Source of the DNA: RGIG6307 sp964424345
GTDB lineage: Bacteria; Bacillota; Clostridia; Lachnospirales; Lachnospiraceae
Direction of reading: 5' to 3'
NCBI GenBank assembly: GCA_964424345.1
Contig: CAYRIK010000014.1
Span: 1-42,264, forward strand
DNA length: 42,264 nt
The notes below the pieces were generated by a model, which was given only the letters and a program-made list of their open reading frames with translations, did no database searches and was not told the origin of the DNA. Positions 24,023 to 32,825 of the stretch are shown in pieces (positions within the stretch are counted from its first letter, which is position 1; each line of letters starts with the position of its first letter). The translations under genes and the position numbers were made by a program.

Positions 24023-26914
24023 ATGGCTATATCTTACGAAAAAAGCAATGTAAATGAAGTACCAATGCGTCCTTTAACGAGCCGTTTCGTAGCTCCATGG
24101 GATACAAGCGGATGGTATTATATCAGTCCAAATATGGCAATTGGTTCTAAACTGTATTCTAACAGTGAGGATACAATCGCAGCAATCGATGAAAAGTATA
24201 TCGGTGCAGATTATGTAGTAACCTTTAATTCTACAGCAGATGGTTTTGACGATAAGCAGGAAGTGGATTTCTTTGCAGAACGTGACATTACAGTATATGT
24301 ATGTTTAGATACATGCAATATTCCTGAATATGTATCCGAATGGAATGCAACAGGAGATACTATGACATCTTCTGCTGGTGTGACATATGCAATCTATTCT
24401 AAAGAATATACAACAGGAGAACATGTATGCGTACCTGGCTTACAGGGAGAAGGAAATCATTTTTCTGTTTTTGTACTTCCAAAGGATGAGACAGGAAGCA
24501 ATGAAGCATTTCCTAAGACTGTAATCAGCGATAAGGTATTAGATGCTTATGTAAACAGAACATACAAAAACTACATTACAGATGTATTTAACGGAGAAAA
24601 AATCTGTGATTGTTATACAGTAGAAGGAAATGTAGCTCTTGTAGAAAGAGAAGAAGAAAAGAGAGATAAATATGTTTCTTTAAATGCAGCATCTTCTATT
24701 AAGAGAGCATTTGATGGTACAGATCGTGTAGTAGCAAGTGCAAAAATTGCAGTAGAAGCAGGCGCAACAGCAGCATTTACATTGCTTGGTACAGACAATA
24801 CTGTATTAGCAAGCGTAGCATTTGAAGGCGGCAAAGCAAGCATGGCAGGTCAGCAGGCTTCTATCGTATGTGAAGATGGCGCAGATATGGCAGTTCGCCT
24901 TGTTTATAATGGCGAAGCAGGAGAAGCTGTTTTATTTATGGAATGTCGTAAAGCACTTTGCGTACCATGTGCAAAGGGTGAGGCAAAAGCAATTGCATTC
25001 ACAGTAACAAATGGAGCAGCAGCTTTAGACAACTTAGTTGTTTCTGATGATGCAGAAATTTTTGTAGTAAACGATGACTTTGAAAGCGAAGCGTCCCGCA
25101 ATATTGCAGTAACAGACAATGCAGAGCTTACAACTGTTGCATATCCATTTAAGGATTCTGTTGCATATCAGATTGCTTCTAAAGATGAAGAATCAGCATC
25201 TTTTGGCTATGCATTCCAGCCAGTCAGCGGTGTTGTAAGCGTAGAATCTTTATTAGTAGCAAACTCTGAAGATTTTTCACTTGCACCTGAACTTACAGAC
25301 AAAAACGGTACACCAGCAGTTCGTATTGCTCATTATGCAAATAACTTATATGCTTCTAACGGACAGGAATTTGTACGTATTTTTGGTGGATTATGTGATT
25401 TCCATTACTTCCCATGCAAGAATGCAATCAATGTAAAAGTAACAGTAGATACTGTGAATGGTACTTACGACTTAATGGTAGATGGTGCATATCGTGCAAA
25501 AGGCTTTAAGTTAATGAATCCTGTTTCTGATATTGCAAATGCTGTTTATACAGCAGGTAAAAATGGTCTGAAGTTAATGCGTATCAGAGTATACGATGCA
25601 GCCGATTTTACAAGAAATATGATTCCAAACGCTCCAGTATTTGATGTTACAAAAGCTCCTTATTGTGCAGCAGGTGATGGTGTAACATTAGATATGGAAA
25701 AAATCCAGCAGGCAATCAATGATGCAGCATTTACAGGTGGTACTGTATATCTTCCAAAGGGAACTTATTTAAGCGGTGAATTATTCCTTGCAAATGATAT
25801 GACACTTTGGGTAGATAAGGATGCAACAATCCTTGGAACACATGATCACAGCAAATATCCATTACAGGAGCCAGGCGATAGCCTTTGTGCAGTTCGTCAG
25901 TTAGGTCGTGGTCTTGTATATGGTTATCAGGTATCTAATGTGCGTGTAACAGGTGGTGGTATGTTAGATGGTAATGGAACATATCGCTTTAAGATGAACG
26001 ATCCATACCCAGATAAGAGAGTAGAAGATTGTCGTCCTGACCTTTGCTATATTACATATTCTAAAGATATCGTAATTGAAAATATCAATTTCAAGAGCCC
26101 AGGTTTCTGGACAGTTGTACCACTTTCTTCTAAAAATATCCTGATGCGTTATTTGAATCTGGATTGCTTAAATACACCAAATCGTGATGGTATCGACCCT
26201 GTTGACTGTCATGATATGACAATTTATTCCTGCAATATTATGGCAGGTGATGACGGCCTTTGCTTCAAGAGTTCTGATCCATATGGATGTGAAAACATTG
26301 ATGTATGGGATATTATGATTCAGAGTCTTGCATCTGGTATCAAGTTTGGTACAGATACTTACTACAGCCTTAAGAATACACATGTTCGTGATTGTTATGT
26401 AAAGAACGTAAACAGATGTGGTATTTCTTTAGAAAGCGTAGATGGCGCAGATATTGAAAATGTTGTATTTGAACGCATTAGTATGACAGATGTAGGTGCA
26501 CCTGTATATATTACAGTAGGTGACAGAAAGAGATGTCCTCGTCATGGTCACCCAGTACGTCTTGGACATATGGATGGTGTATTATTCAATGAGCTTCGTT
26601 TTGAACTCGCATACCCATTCAGCCATACAAAGCACGTTCGTGAAGTTATGGCAATTGGTCAGTACGATCATGCAAGAATTGAAAATGTAACATTCCGTAA
26701 CTGTTACTTTGTACTTCCAGGCGGAAGCGAAGTGATTCCAGAAGAACCAAAGACAATCGATAATCGTTATCCTGAATATGACAGACATGGTGCTTCTGTA
26801 GGACATGCATTTACAGTAAAATATGCAAAGAATTTCCGCGTAGAAGATTGTGAAATCGTTTTGGAAAAACCAGACGTACGTCCTATGATCGCATACTTTG
26901 ATTACGAAGAATAA
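24023..26914 (+). CDS. GH28-like (polygalacturonase-type) beta-helix glycoside hydrolase with a large N-terminal extension
   Basis: This is a 963-residue protein without a signal peptide; AGGAG lies 8 bases before the ATG. Residues 1-170 resemble a beta-sandwich accessory domain. Residues ~210-520 hold two laminin-G/concanavalin-like stretches. The catalytic beta-helix runs from about 540 to the end and opens in GH28 style (MEKIQQAINDA, GGTVYLPKGTYLSGELFL). GH28 landmarks are changed. The NTD triad appears as NRDGID near 719-724. GDDGLCFKSS near 742 keeps the two aspartates. The GHG block reads SGIKFGT with no histidine. Exo-acting or non-galacturonan GH28 relatives show similar changes, so activity is likely but the substrate is open. 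It has its own promoter and terminator and is adjacent to the flippase. Confidence 0.82.
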   Translation: MAISYEKSNVNEVPMRPLTSRFVAPWDTSGWYYISPNMAIGSKLYSNSEDTIAAIDEKYIGADYVVTFNSTADGFDDKQEVDFFAERDITVYVCLDTCNIPEYVSEWNATGDTMTSSAGVTYAIYSKEYTTGEHVCVPGLQGEGNHFSVFVLPKDETGSNEAFPKTVISDKVLDAYVNRTYKNYITDVFNGEKICDCYTVEGNVALVEREEEKRDKYVSLNAASSIKRAFDGTDRVVASAKIAVEAGATAAFTLLGTDNTVLASVAFEGGKASMAGQQASIVCEDGADMAVRLVYNGEAGEAVLFMECRKALCVPCAKGEAKAIAFTVTNGAAALDNLVVSDDAEIFVVNDDFESEASRNIAVTDNAELTTVAYPFKDSVAYQIASKDEESASFGYAFQPVSGVVSVESLLVANSEDFSLAPELTDKNGTPAVRIAHYANNLYASNGQEFVRIFGGLCDFHYFPCKNAINVKVTVDTVNGTYDLMVDGAYRAKGFKLMNPVSDIANAVYTAGKNGLKLMRIRVYDAADFTRNMIPNAPVFDVTKAPYCAAGDGVTLDMEKIQQAINDAAFTGGTVYLPKGTYLSGELFLANDMTLWVDKDATILGTHDHSKYPLQEPGDSLCAVRQLGRGLVYGYQVSNVRVTGGGMLDGNGTYRFKMNDPYPDKRVEDCRPDLCYITYSKDIVIENINFKSPGFWTVVPLSSKNILMRYLNLDCLNTPNRDGIDPVDCHDMTIYSCNIMAGDDGLCFKSSDPYGCENIDVWDIMIQSLASGIKFGTDTYYSLKNTHVRDCYVKNVNRCGISLESVDGADIENVVFERISMTDVGAPVYITVGDRKRCPRHGHPVRLGHMDGVLFNELRFELAYPFSHTKHVREVMAIGQYDHARIENVTFRNCYFVLPGGSEVIPEEPKTIDNRYPEYDRHGASVGHAFTVKYAKNFRVEDCEIVLEKPDVRPMIAYFDYEE

Positions 26915-26920
26915 ATTACA

Positions 26921-26949
26921 AGGCGGGTTGTATGACCCGCCTGTTTTGT
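26921..26949 (+). terminator. Rho-independent terminator of the GH28-like gene
   Basis: AGGCGGGT and ACCCGCCT form an 8-bp GC-rich stem around TGTATG, followed by GTTTTGTT. Confidence 0.9.
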
Positions 26950-26960
26950 TATATTTTAGG

Positions 26961-27008
26961 AGATTACCTATTTTCTGGTATATAAAAATGCAAAAATAGA
27001 GATAATCT
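26961..27008 (+). promoter_or_regulatory. Possible promoter of traX-folA inside an imperfect inverted repeat
   Basis: TGG-TATATA (26976-26984) is an extended -10 candidate. It lies in the loop between AGATTACCTATTTT (26961-26974) and AAAATAGAGATAATCT (26993-27008), which pair imperfectly. A regulatory role is possible but the repeat is AT-rich and may be chance. Confidence 0.3.
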
Positions 27009-27027
27009 ATTTTAATATGGGGAGATT

Positions 27028-27756
27028 ATGGAAAAAAAAGAAAAAAGGATAGGACTAAACGGAGCAGAGTTAAAATGGATTGCCATTATTTTGATGGCAG
27101 CAGATCATATAGCAGTGGCCTTAATTGCTCCTAAAATAGTAAGTACAGGGGCATTGTACACTTGTTATACGATACTTCGCTATTTAGGGAGATTTTCATT
27201 TCCCATGTTTTGCTTTTTGATGATAGAAGGTTTTGTACATACAAGGAGCCGAAAAAAATATTTACGAAATTTGATATTGTTTGCATTGATTAGTGAAATA
27301 CCATTTGATTTGGCTTTGTTTGGAAGCGTTTGGGAACCATCACATCAAAATGTCTTTTTTACATTGGCGATTGGGATGGCAGCAATATGGTGTGCAGACG
27401 GTATACAAAGCATGAGTGTACAAAATGGTTTACATATACAGACAGCTAAAGTAATGTCTCTTACAACAGTGTTCATAGCGGCTATGATTGCAATGGCACT
27501 TGCAACAGATTATGGTGCAGTTGGGGTTTGTGTGATTTTCTTTTTATATGAGCTGAGACATCGCAGGGTAGTGTCTGCAATCGTTGCATGGATTATATTG
27601 ATATGCAGTAATATAACGGAAATATATGCATTTCCATTTATTATTGCAACAGCATTATATAATGGAAAACGTGGAAAACAACATAAATACTTTTTTTATG
27701 TATTTTATCCTCTGCATCTTATCATACTGTATGGGATCAGAGTGTTGATACAGTAG
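27028..27756 (+). CDS. TraX family membrane protein
   Basis: This is a 242-residue protein with about six to eight hydrophobic helices. The opening LNGAELKWIAIILMAADHIA and the following LRYLGRFSFPMFCFLMIEGF are the signature of the TraX family, whose founding member N-acetylates F pilin. Chromosomal copies in Firmicutes are common and probably act as membrane-bound acyltransferases on unknown substrates. No conjugation genes are present in the window, so a role in pilin modification is unlikely. GGGGAG lies 5 bases before the ATG. The folA gene begins 32 bases downstream, suggesting one transcript. Confidence 0.88.
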   Translation: MEKKEKRIGLNGAELKWIAIILMAADHIAVALIAPKIVSTGALYTCYTILRYLGRFSFPMFCFLMIEGFVHTRSRKKYLRNLILFALISEIPFDLALFGSVWEPSHQNVFFTLAIGMAAIWCADGIQSMSVQNGLHIQTAKVMSLTTVFIAAMIAMALATDYGAVGVCVIFFLYELRHRRVVSAIVAWIILICSNITEIYAFPFIIATALYNGKRGKQHKYFFYVFYPLHLIILYGIRVLIQ

Positions 27757-27788
27757 TATATGAAATAAATTAGGAAAGGAAAAAGACA

Positions 27789-28283
27789 ATGAATATTATT
27801 GTAGCAGTAGATGAAAACTGGGCAATTGGAAACAGAGGAGACCTTCTTGTGCGTATTCCAAATGATCAGAAAACATTTCAAAGAGAAACAGTAGGTAAGG
27901 TAATTGTACTTGGAAGAAAGACAATGGATACATTTCCACAAAAACAGCCACTTCCAAAACGTACCAATATTATCTTGAGTAAAAATCCGGATTATACAGT
28001 AAAAAATGCAGTAGTAAAACATTCTATAGAAGAATTGTTTGAAGAATTAAAGCAATATAATACAGAAGATGTATATATCATTGGCGGTTCTGAAGTTTAT
28101 GAGCAGATGCTTCCATATTGTGATGTGGCACATGTTACATGGATTGAACATAGTTATGTAGCAGACCGCTATTTCCCAAACTTAGACAAAGACCCAGAAT
28201 GGAAATTGGTTGAAGAAAGTGATGAACTTACCTATTTTGATATTCCATATTATTTCAGAAGATATGAACGCGTGAAAAAATAG
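27789..28283 (+). CDS. folA: Dihydrofolate reductase
   Basis: The product has 164 residues, the normal length for the family. It reduces dihydrofolate to tetrahydrofolate with NADPH, feeding thymidylate, purine and methionine synthesis. Visible motifs are IIVAVDENWAIGNRGDLLVRIP (read here as the IVAVDENWAIG and GDLLVRIPNDQKTF parts), VIVLGRKTMDTFP (NADPH binding), TNIILSKNP, and VYIIGGSEVYEQMLPYCD. The acidic active-site residue is the Asp of PNDQKTF. AGGAAAGGA precedes the ATG. The thymidylate synthase gene that often accompanies it is not in the window. Confidence 0.95.
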   Translation: MNIIVAVDENWAIGNRGDLLVRIPNDQKTFQRETVGKVIVLGRKTMDTFPQKQPLPKRTNIILSKNPDYTVKNAVVKHSIEELFEELKQYNTEDVYIIGGSEVYEQMLPYCDVAHVTWIEHSYVADRYFPNLDKDPEWKLVEESDELTYFDIPYYFRRYERVKK

Positions 28284-28291
28284 TGTATACA

Positions 28292-28320
28292 TTGACTTTT
28301 AACATTAAAAGTATGATAAT
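28292..28320 (+). promoter_or_regulatory. Promoter of ilvE
   Basis: TTGACT (28292-28297), 17 bases, GATAAT (28315-28320), 33 bases before the chosen start codon. The leader is too short for a T-box or other riboswitch. Confidence 0.75.
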
Positions 28321-28353
28321 GAGAACCAGTAATAACTTGAAAGGATGACACAA

Positions 28354-29379
28354 ATGGAAAAGAAAAACATTGATTGGGCAAATATTGGCTTTGGTTATAT
28401 ACAGACAGATATGCGATATGTATCCAATTACAAAGATGGTGCATGGGATGAAGGAACATTGACTTCTGATGCAAATATTGTATTAAACGAATGTGCAGGT
28501 GTTTTGCAGTATGCACAGACAATATTTGAAGGATTAAAGGCATATACAACAGAAGATGGTCATATTGTATGTTTCCGTCCTGACTTAAATGCAGAACGTA
28601 TGATGGATAGTGCCAAAAGATTGATTATGCCTACATTTTCAAAAGAACAGTTTTTAGATGCTGTAAAGAAAGTAGTAACAGCAAATGAAGCATTTGTGCC
28701 ACCATACGGAAGCGGAGCTACGTTGTATCTTCGTCCATATATGTTTGGTACGAATCCTGTAATTGGTGTAAAGCCTGCGACAGAATATCAGTTCCGTATT
28801 TTATGTACACCAGTAGGCCCTTATTTTAAAGGCGGTGTAAAGCCATTGACTCTTTGCATCAGTGATTATGACAGAGCAGCACCAAATGGAACAGGTCATG
28901 TAAAAGCCGGTTTGAATTATGCAATGAGTTTGTATGCAATTACAGAAGCGCATAAAAATGGATTTGACGAAAATATGTATCTGGATGCGGCAACACATAC
29001 AAAGGTAGAAGAAACAGGCGGAGCGAATTTCTTGTTCGTTACAAAAGATGGAAAAGTAGTAACTCCAAAATCTGACTCTATCTTACCTTCTATCACAAGA
29101 CGTTCTTTATTATATGTTGCAAAAGAATATCTTGGTTTGGAAGTAGAAGAAAGAGAAGTATATGTGAGTGAATTAGAAGATATGGCAGAATGTGGTCTTT
29201 GCGGCACAGCAGCTGTTATTTCTCCAGTTGGAAAGATTGTAGACCATGGAAAAGAAATCTGCCTGCCAAGTGGTATGACCGAAATGGGACCTGTGACAAA
29301 GAAACTTTATGATACACTCACTGGTATTCAGATGGGACGCATCAAAGCACCGGAAGGATGGATTTATACAATTAAATGA
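28354..29379 (+). CDS. ilvE: Branched-chain amino acid aminotransferase
   Basis: This is a 341-residue class IV PLP aminotransferase catalysing the last step of Val, Leu and Ile synthesis and the first of their breakdown. I chose ATG 28354, 8 bases after AAGGA; the ATG at 28345 overlaps that site. Motifs are LQYAQTIFEGLKAY, FRPDLNAERM, LYLRPYMFGT, HVKAGLNYAMSLYA with the PLP lysine, VEETGGANFLFV and GLCGTAAVISPV. These follow the larger (Bacillus/eukaryote-like) BCAT subgroup rather than the E. coli type. Its stop codon overlaps the next gene by ATGA. Confidence 0.95.
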   Translation: MEKKNIDWANIGFGYIQTDMRYVSNYKDGAWDEGTLTSDANIVLNECAGVLQYAQTIFEGLKAYTTEDGHIVCFRPDLNAERMMDSAKRLIMPTFSKEQFLDAVKKVVTANEAFVPPYGSGATLYLRPYMFGTNPVIGVKPATEYQFRILCTPVGPYFKGGVKPLTLCISDYDRAAPNGTGHVKAGLNYAMSLYAITEAHKNGFDENMYLDAATHTKVEETGGANFLFVTKDGKVVTPKSDSILPSITRRSLLYVAKEYLGLEVEEREVYVSELEDMAECGLCGTAAVISPVGKIVDHGKEICLPSGMTEMGPVTKKLYDTLTGIQMGRIKAPEGWIYTIK

Positions 29380-30437
29380 GAAAAATCAAAAAGATAGTTG
29401 CCTTATTGCTTGTTTTGTGCAGTATGTGTGCGTTTTGTGCATGTGCCAAAAACGGTACTGTGTTCACAGCAGGTTTGGGGGCGAATGATATATTCAAAAT
29501 AGGAAATGAACGTGCAGACAAGACGGAGTTTTTATTGTATGTAGCAAATATTGCAAACCAATACGAGAAGGTATATGGCAGCAGCTTGTGGGAACTTCAT
29601 GAACAAGATGGCACGACTATGGCAGAAAAATGCAAAAATCTTGCATTGGCACAGCTTGCACAAGTAAAGACGATGAAGCTGTTAGCAAAAGAGAAAGAAG
29701 TAGTGCTGACAGAAGAAGAAAAAGAAATTGTACTTACGGCAGCAAAAGAATACATTGCTACGCTTTCTGCTGCTGAAAAGGAAAGCTTTGGTATTACAGA
29801 CGAGAATCTTGTAGTAGATCAGTTGTATGAAGAAAAACTGCTTGCGGATAAGCTGTATGCTTTTTTAATCAAAGATGTAAATCCTGAAATCAGTGATGAT
29901 GAAGCTCGTATTATTACAGTACAGCATATTTTACTGAAAACATATACGACTGATGAGAATGGAAACAGACAAGAGTTTGATGCCAAAACTTGTGCCAATA
30001 TTAAGGAACGTGCAGAAGAAATCCAAAAAGAAGCAGCTTCTGGAGAAAATTTTGAAATGTTGATATCCAAATATAACGAAGATTCTAAGAGTACCTATTC
30101 TTTTGGACATGGAGATATGGAAGAAGCGTTTGAAAAAGAAGCATATGAGCTTGCAACGGATGAAATTTCTAGAGTGATTTGTACAAGTCAGGGATATCAT
30201 ATTTTAAAGTGCATATCTACTTTAGATAGAGAACAGACAAACTTAAATAAAGAAAAGATATTGATCAGCCGCAAACAGGAAGTGTTTGGAGAAACATACA
30301 ATCAGTTTGCACAAGGTTTGAAAAAGGAAGTCAACAACGAATTGTTACAGTCTGTTTCACTGCCTGATATAAGCGTGGTCGATACATCAGAGTTTTTCCG
30401 CATATACGAAGAAAAACTTGGTACTATTTATAAATAA
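29376..30437 (+). CDS. Peptidylprolyl isomerase lipoprotein (parvulin type, PrsA/SurA-like foldase)
   Basis: This is a 353-residue exported lipoprotein. A basic start (MRKIKKI), a hydrophobic core (VALLLVLCSMCAF) and a lipobox-like FCAC ending at C23 indicate lipid attachment on the outer face of the membrane. An N-terminal SurA-like helical domain leads to the parvulin domain at about 180-285, opening ARIITVQHILLKTY and ending with SRVICTSQGYHILKCIS. The middle part (FEMLISKYNEDSKS and FGHGDME) fits the family. Such proteins help secreted proteins fold. Its ATG overlaps the ilvE stop (ATGA), so translation is coupled, although the functions are not obviously related. Confidence 0.88.
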   Translation: MRKIKKIVALLLVLCSMCAFCACAKNGTVFTAGLGANDIFKIGNERADKTEFLLYVANIANQYEKVYGSSLWELHEQDGTTMAEKCKNLALAQLAQVKTMKLLAKEKEVVLTEEEKEIVLTAAKEYIATLSAAEKESFGITDENLVVDQLYEEKLLADKLYAFLIKDVNPEISDDEARIITVQHILLKTYTTDENGNRQEFDAKTCANIKERAEEIQKEAASGENFEMLISKYNEDSKSTYSFGHGDMEEAFEKEAYELATDEISRVICTSQGYHILKCISTLDREQTNLNKEKILISRKQEVFGETYNQFAQGLKKEVNNELLQSVSLPDISVVDTSEFFRIYEEKLGTIYK

Positions 30438-30459
30438 AATATAAACAAAATCTTAAAAA

Positions 30460-30486
30460 TTAGCACTCTCGGTCGAAGAGTGCTAA
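30460..30486 (+). promoter_or_regulatory. CIRCE operator (HrcA binding site)
   Basis: TTAGCACTC, exactly nine bases, then GAGTGCTAA: a perfect match to the CIRCE consensus. It lies just upstream of the htpG -35 box. HrcA bound here would repress htpG until heat shock. The hairpin runs straight into TTTT (30487-30490), so it probably also terminates the foldase transcript ending at 30437. Confidence 0.95.
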
Positions 30487-30493
30487 TTTTGTG

Positions 30494-30522
30494 TTGACAA
30501 TCTGTTATATGCGTACTAGAAT
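30494..30522 (+). promoter_or_regulatory. Sigma-A promoter of htpG
   Basis: TTGACA (30494-30499), a 17-base spacer and TAGAAT (30517-30522). The -35 is a perfect consensus, fitting a strong promoter held down by HrcA. Confidence 0.88.
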
Positions 30523-30558
30523 ATATACAATGAATTTGATTAGGAGGCATGCTTTATT

Positions 30559-32583
30559 ATGAAGGGCAGTTTATCTATTAACAGTGACAACATATTTTCT
30601 ATTATTAAAAAATGGCTTTACAGCGACCATGATATCTTTTATCGTGAATTGATCAGCAATGGCTGTGATGCAATCACAAAACTGAAAAAGTTGGATATGA
30701 TGGGTGAATATGCATTGCCAGAAGGTTATAAAGGACGTATTGATGCAATTGTAGACCCAGAAAAGAAGACATTAGTGATCAAAGATAATGGTCTTGGTAT
30801 GACCGCAGAAGAAGTAGAAGAATATATCAATCAGATCGCATTTTCTGGTGCAACAGATTTTATTGAAAAGTATAAAGATAAAACAAACGAAGATCAGATT
30901 ATTGGTCATTTCGGTTTGGGATTTTATTCTGCATTTATGGTTGCAGATGAAGTACATATTGATACATTATCTTACAAAGATGGTGCTAAGGCTGTACATT
31001 GGGAATGTGATGGCGGTCATGAATATGAAATGACAGATGGCGATAAGACAGACGTTGGTACAACAATCACATTATACTTGAATGAAGAATGTCTGGAATT
31101 CTGTAATGAATACAAAGCAAGAGAAATTATTACAAAGTATTGTTCTTTCATGCCAGTAGAGATTTATTTATCCAAAGCAGATGACAAGCAGACACAGATT
31201 ATCAAACCAGAAGAACAGCGTGCAGATGATGAAGTGGTAGAAGTAATCAAACCAGAAAAAGAAGGCGACGAAGAGAAGGTTAAAATTAAGAGACGTCCAG
31301 AACTTTTAAATGATACACAGCCACTTTGGACAAAGAGCCCAAATGAATGTACAAAAGACGAATATCTTGCATTCTATAGAAAAGTATTCCATGATTATAA
31401 GGAGCCATTGTTCTGGATTCACTTAAATATGGATTATCCATTTAATCTGAAAGGTATTTTATATTTCCCTAAGATTAATACAGAATATGACAGTATTGAA
31501 GGTACAATCAAGTTATATAATAATCAGGTATTTATTGCAGATAATATCAAAGAAGTCATTCCAGAGTTCTTAATGCTCTTAAAGGGTGTCATCGATTGTC
31601 CAGACCTTCCATTGAACGTTTCTCGTTCTGCATTACAAAATGATGGCTTTGTAAAGAAAATTAGAGATTATATTACAAAGAAGGTTGCAGATAAATTATC
31701 TGGTATGTGCAAGACAGACAAAGAAACATATGAGAAATACTGGGATGATATCAGCCCATTTATTAAGTTCGGTTGCTTAAAAGACGACAAGTTCTGTGAT
31801 AAGATGAACGATTATATCTTGTTCAAGAATTTAGATGGAAATTATATGACACTTCCAGAATGTCTTGAAGTAAAACCAATCGACAGCGAAGCAAATGCGA
31901 CGGATGAACAGGGCAACGCAGTAGAAGCTGAAATCGTAGATGAAAATGCAGAGCAGGAAGCAGAAGAAACTAAAGAAAAGACTATTTATTATGTAACAGA
32001 TGAACGTCAGCAGTCTCAGTATATTAAAATGTTTAAAAATGCAAAAATGGATGCTGTCATCTTAAACCATAATATTGATCAGCCATTTATTTCTCAGCTG
32101 GAAGCAAAGAATGAAGGCGTAAAGTTTATGCGTATTGATGCGGATATGACAGAAGCATTAAAAGCAAAAACAAGCAAAAAGACAGAAGAGGAATTGGCAA
32201 ATAAGACAGAGATTATCAGTAAATTGATGAAGAAAGCAATCAAGAAAGATAATATTGCTGTAAAGGTAGAAAAACTTCGTAATTCCAAGATTGCTGCTAT
32301 GATCACAGTATCTGAAGAAGCACGCAGAATGCAGGATATGATGCGTATGTATGCTGCAAACGGCATGGATATGGGAGCTTTTGGAAAAGAAGGAGAGACA
32401 TTAGTATTAAATGCAGGTCATCCATTGGTAGATTATGTATTAACACATGAAGATGGAGAAGATACAAAGATGATCTGTGAACAGTTGTATGATCTTGCTA
32501 AATTACAGCATGCTCCATTAGAAGCAGATGAAATGGCAAAATTTATAGCAAGAAGCAATGATATTATGATGAAATTATTATAA
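30559..32583 (+). CDS. htpG: Hsp90-family chaperone HtpG
   Basis: This is a 674-residue cytosolic ATP-dependent chaperone, somewhat longer than the usual 620-640. The N-terminal GHKL ATPase shows FYRELISNGCDAITKL (catalytic Glu and Mg-binding Asn), DNGLGMT and GHFGLGFYSAFMV. The middle domain has PFNLKGILYFP and LPLNVSRSALQND with the conserved arginine. Extra length comes from acidic linkers (around 215-245 and about 450-475). The usual AS in the ELISNASDA motif is GC here. TAGGAG precedes the ATG. Control is by the CIRCE site upstream, unlike Bacillus subtilis htpG, which is not in the HrcA class. Confidence 0.97.
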   Translation: MKGSLSINSDNIFSIIKKWLYSDHDIFYRELISNGCDAITKLKKLDMMGEYALPEGYKGRIDAIVDPEKKTLVIKDNGLGMTAEEVEEYINQIAFSGATDFIEKYKDKTNEDQIIGHFGLGFYSAFMVADEVHIDTLSYKDGAKAVHWECDGGHEYEMTDGDKTDVGTTITLYLNEECLEFCNEYKAREIITKYCSFMPVEIYLSKADDKQTQIIKPEEQRADDEVVEVIKPEKEGDEEKVKIKRRPELLNDTQPLWTKSPNECTKDEYLAFYRKVFHDYKEPLFWIHLNMDYPFNLKGILYFPKINTEYDSIEGTIKLYNNQVFIADNIKEVIPEFLMLLKGVIDCPDLPLNVSRSALQNDGFVKKIRDYITKKVADKLSGMCKTDKETYEKYWDDISPFIKFGCLKDDKFCDKMNDYILFKNLDGNYMTLPECLEVKPIDSEANATDEQGNAVEAEIVDENAEQEAEETKEKTIYYVTDERQQSQYIKMFKNAKMDAVILNHNIDQPFISQLEAKNEGVKFMRIDADMTEALKAKTSKKTEEELANKTEIISKLMKKAIKKDNIAVKVEKLRNSKIAAMITVSEEARRMQDMMRMYAANGMDMGAFGKEGETLVLNAGHPLVDYVLTHEDGEDTKMICEQLYDLAKLQHAPLEADEMAKFIARSNDIMMKLL

Positions 32584-32592
32584 GGAGAAAAT

Positions 32593-32712
32593 ATGTCTGG
32601 TACATTTTTATTATTAGCAGGCGGACTTCTCGTTATCATCGTGGCAGTCGTAATTGCAGTGGTAACTTCCGTTGCAAGTGCGGTTGTAACAGAACAGGAT
32701 GACGAATTGTAA
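32593..32712 (+). CDS. 39-residue single-pass membrane protein in the htpG operon
   Basis: The frame reads MSGTFLLLAGGLLVIIVAVV then IAVVTSVASAVVTEQDDEL and stops. A ribosome binding site AAGGAG (32583-32588) overlaps the htpG stop region and lies 4-5 bases before the ATG. Residues 4-33 form one long hydrophobic helix and the last six are acidic (TEQDDEL). The gene ends just before a strong terminator, so it must share the htpG transcript and its HrcA control. I know no family for it. The good ribosome binding site, the tight spacing and the clean hydrophobic/acidic design argue for a real small protein. Confidence 0.7.
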   Translation: MSGTFLLLAGGLLVIIVAVVIAVVTSVASAVVTEQDDEL

Positions 32713-32729
32713 TTAACGACTGTAAATTA

Positions 32730-32767
32730 AAAAAGCACGACCTTCAAAATGTTGGTCGTGCTTTTTG
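32730..32767. terminator. Bidirectional terminator between the htpG operon and degV-like gene
   Basis: AAAAAGCACGACC and GGTCGTGCTTTTT form a perfect 13-bp stem around an 11-base loop. The A-run and T-run allow termination from both sides. Confidence 0.93.
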
Positions 32768-32825
32768 TAGTAGAAAATTACTTACTTTTGAGTATGTAAA
32801 ATGTTTCATTCAGTGTTTTTGATTT

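Noticed and set aside
28284..28353. T-box or other riboswitch before ilvE
   Set aside because: Only about 30 bases lie between the -10 box and the start codon, too short for a T-box or amino-acid riboswitch.
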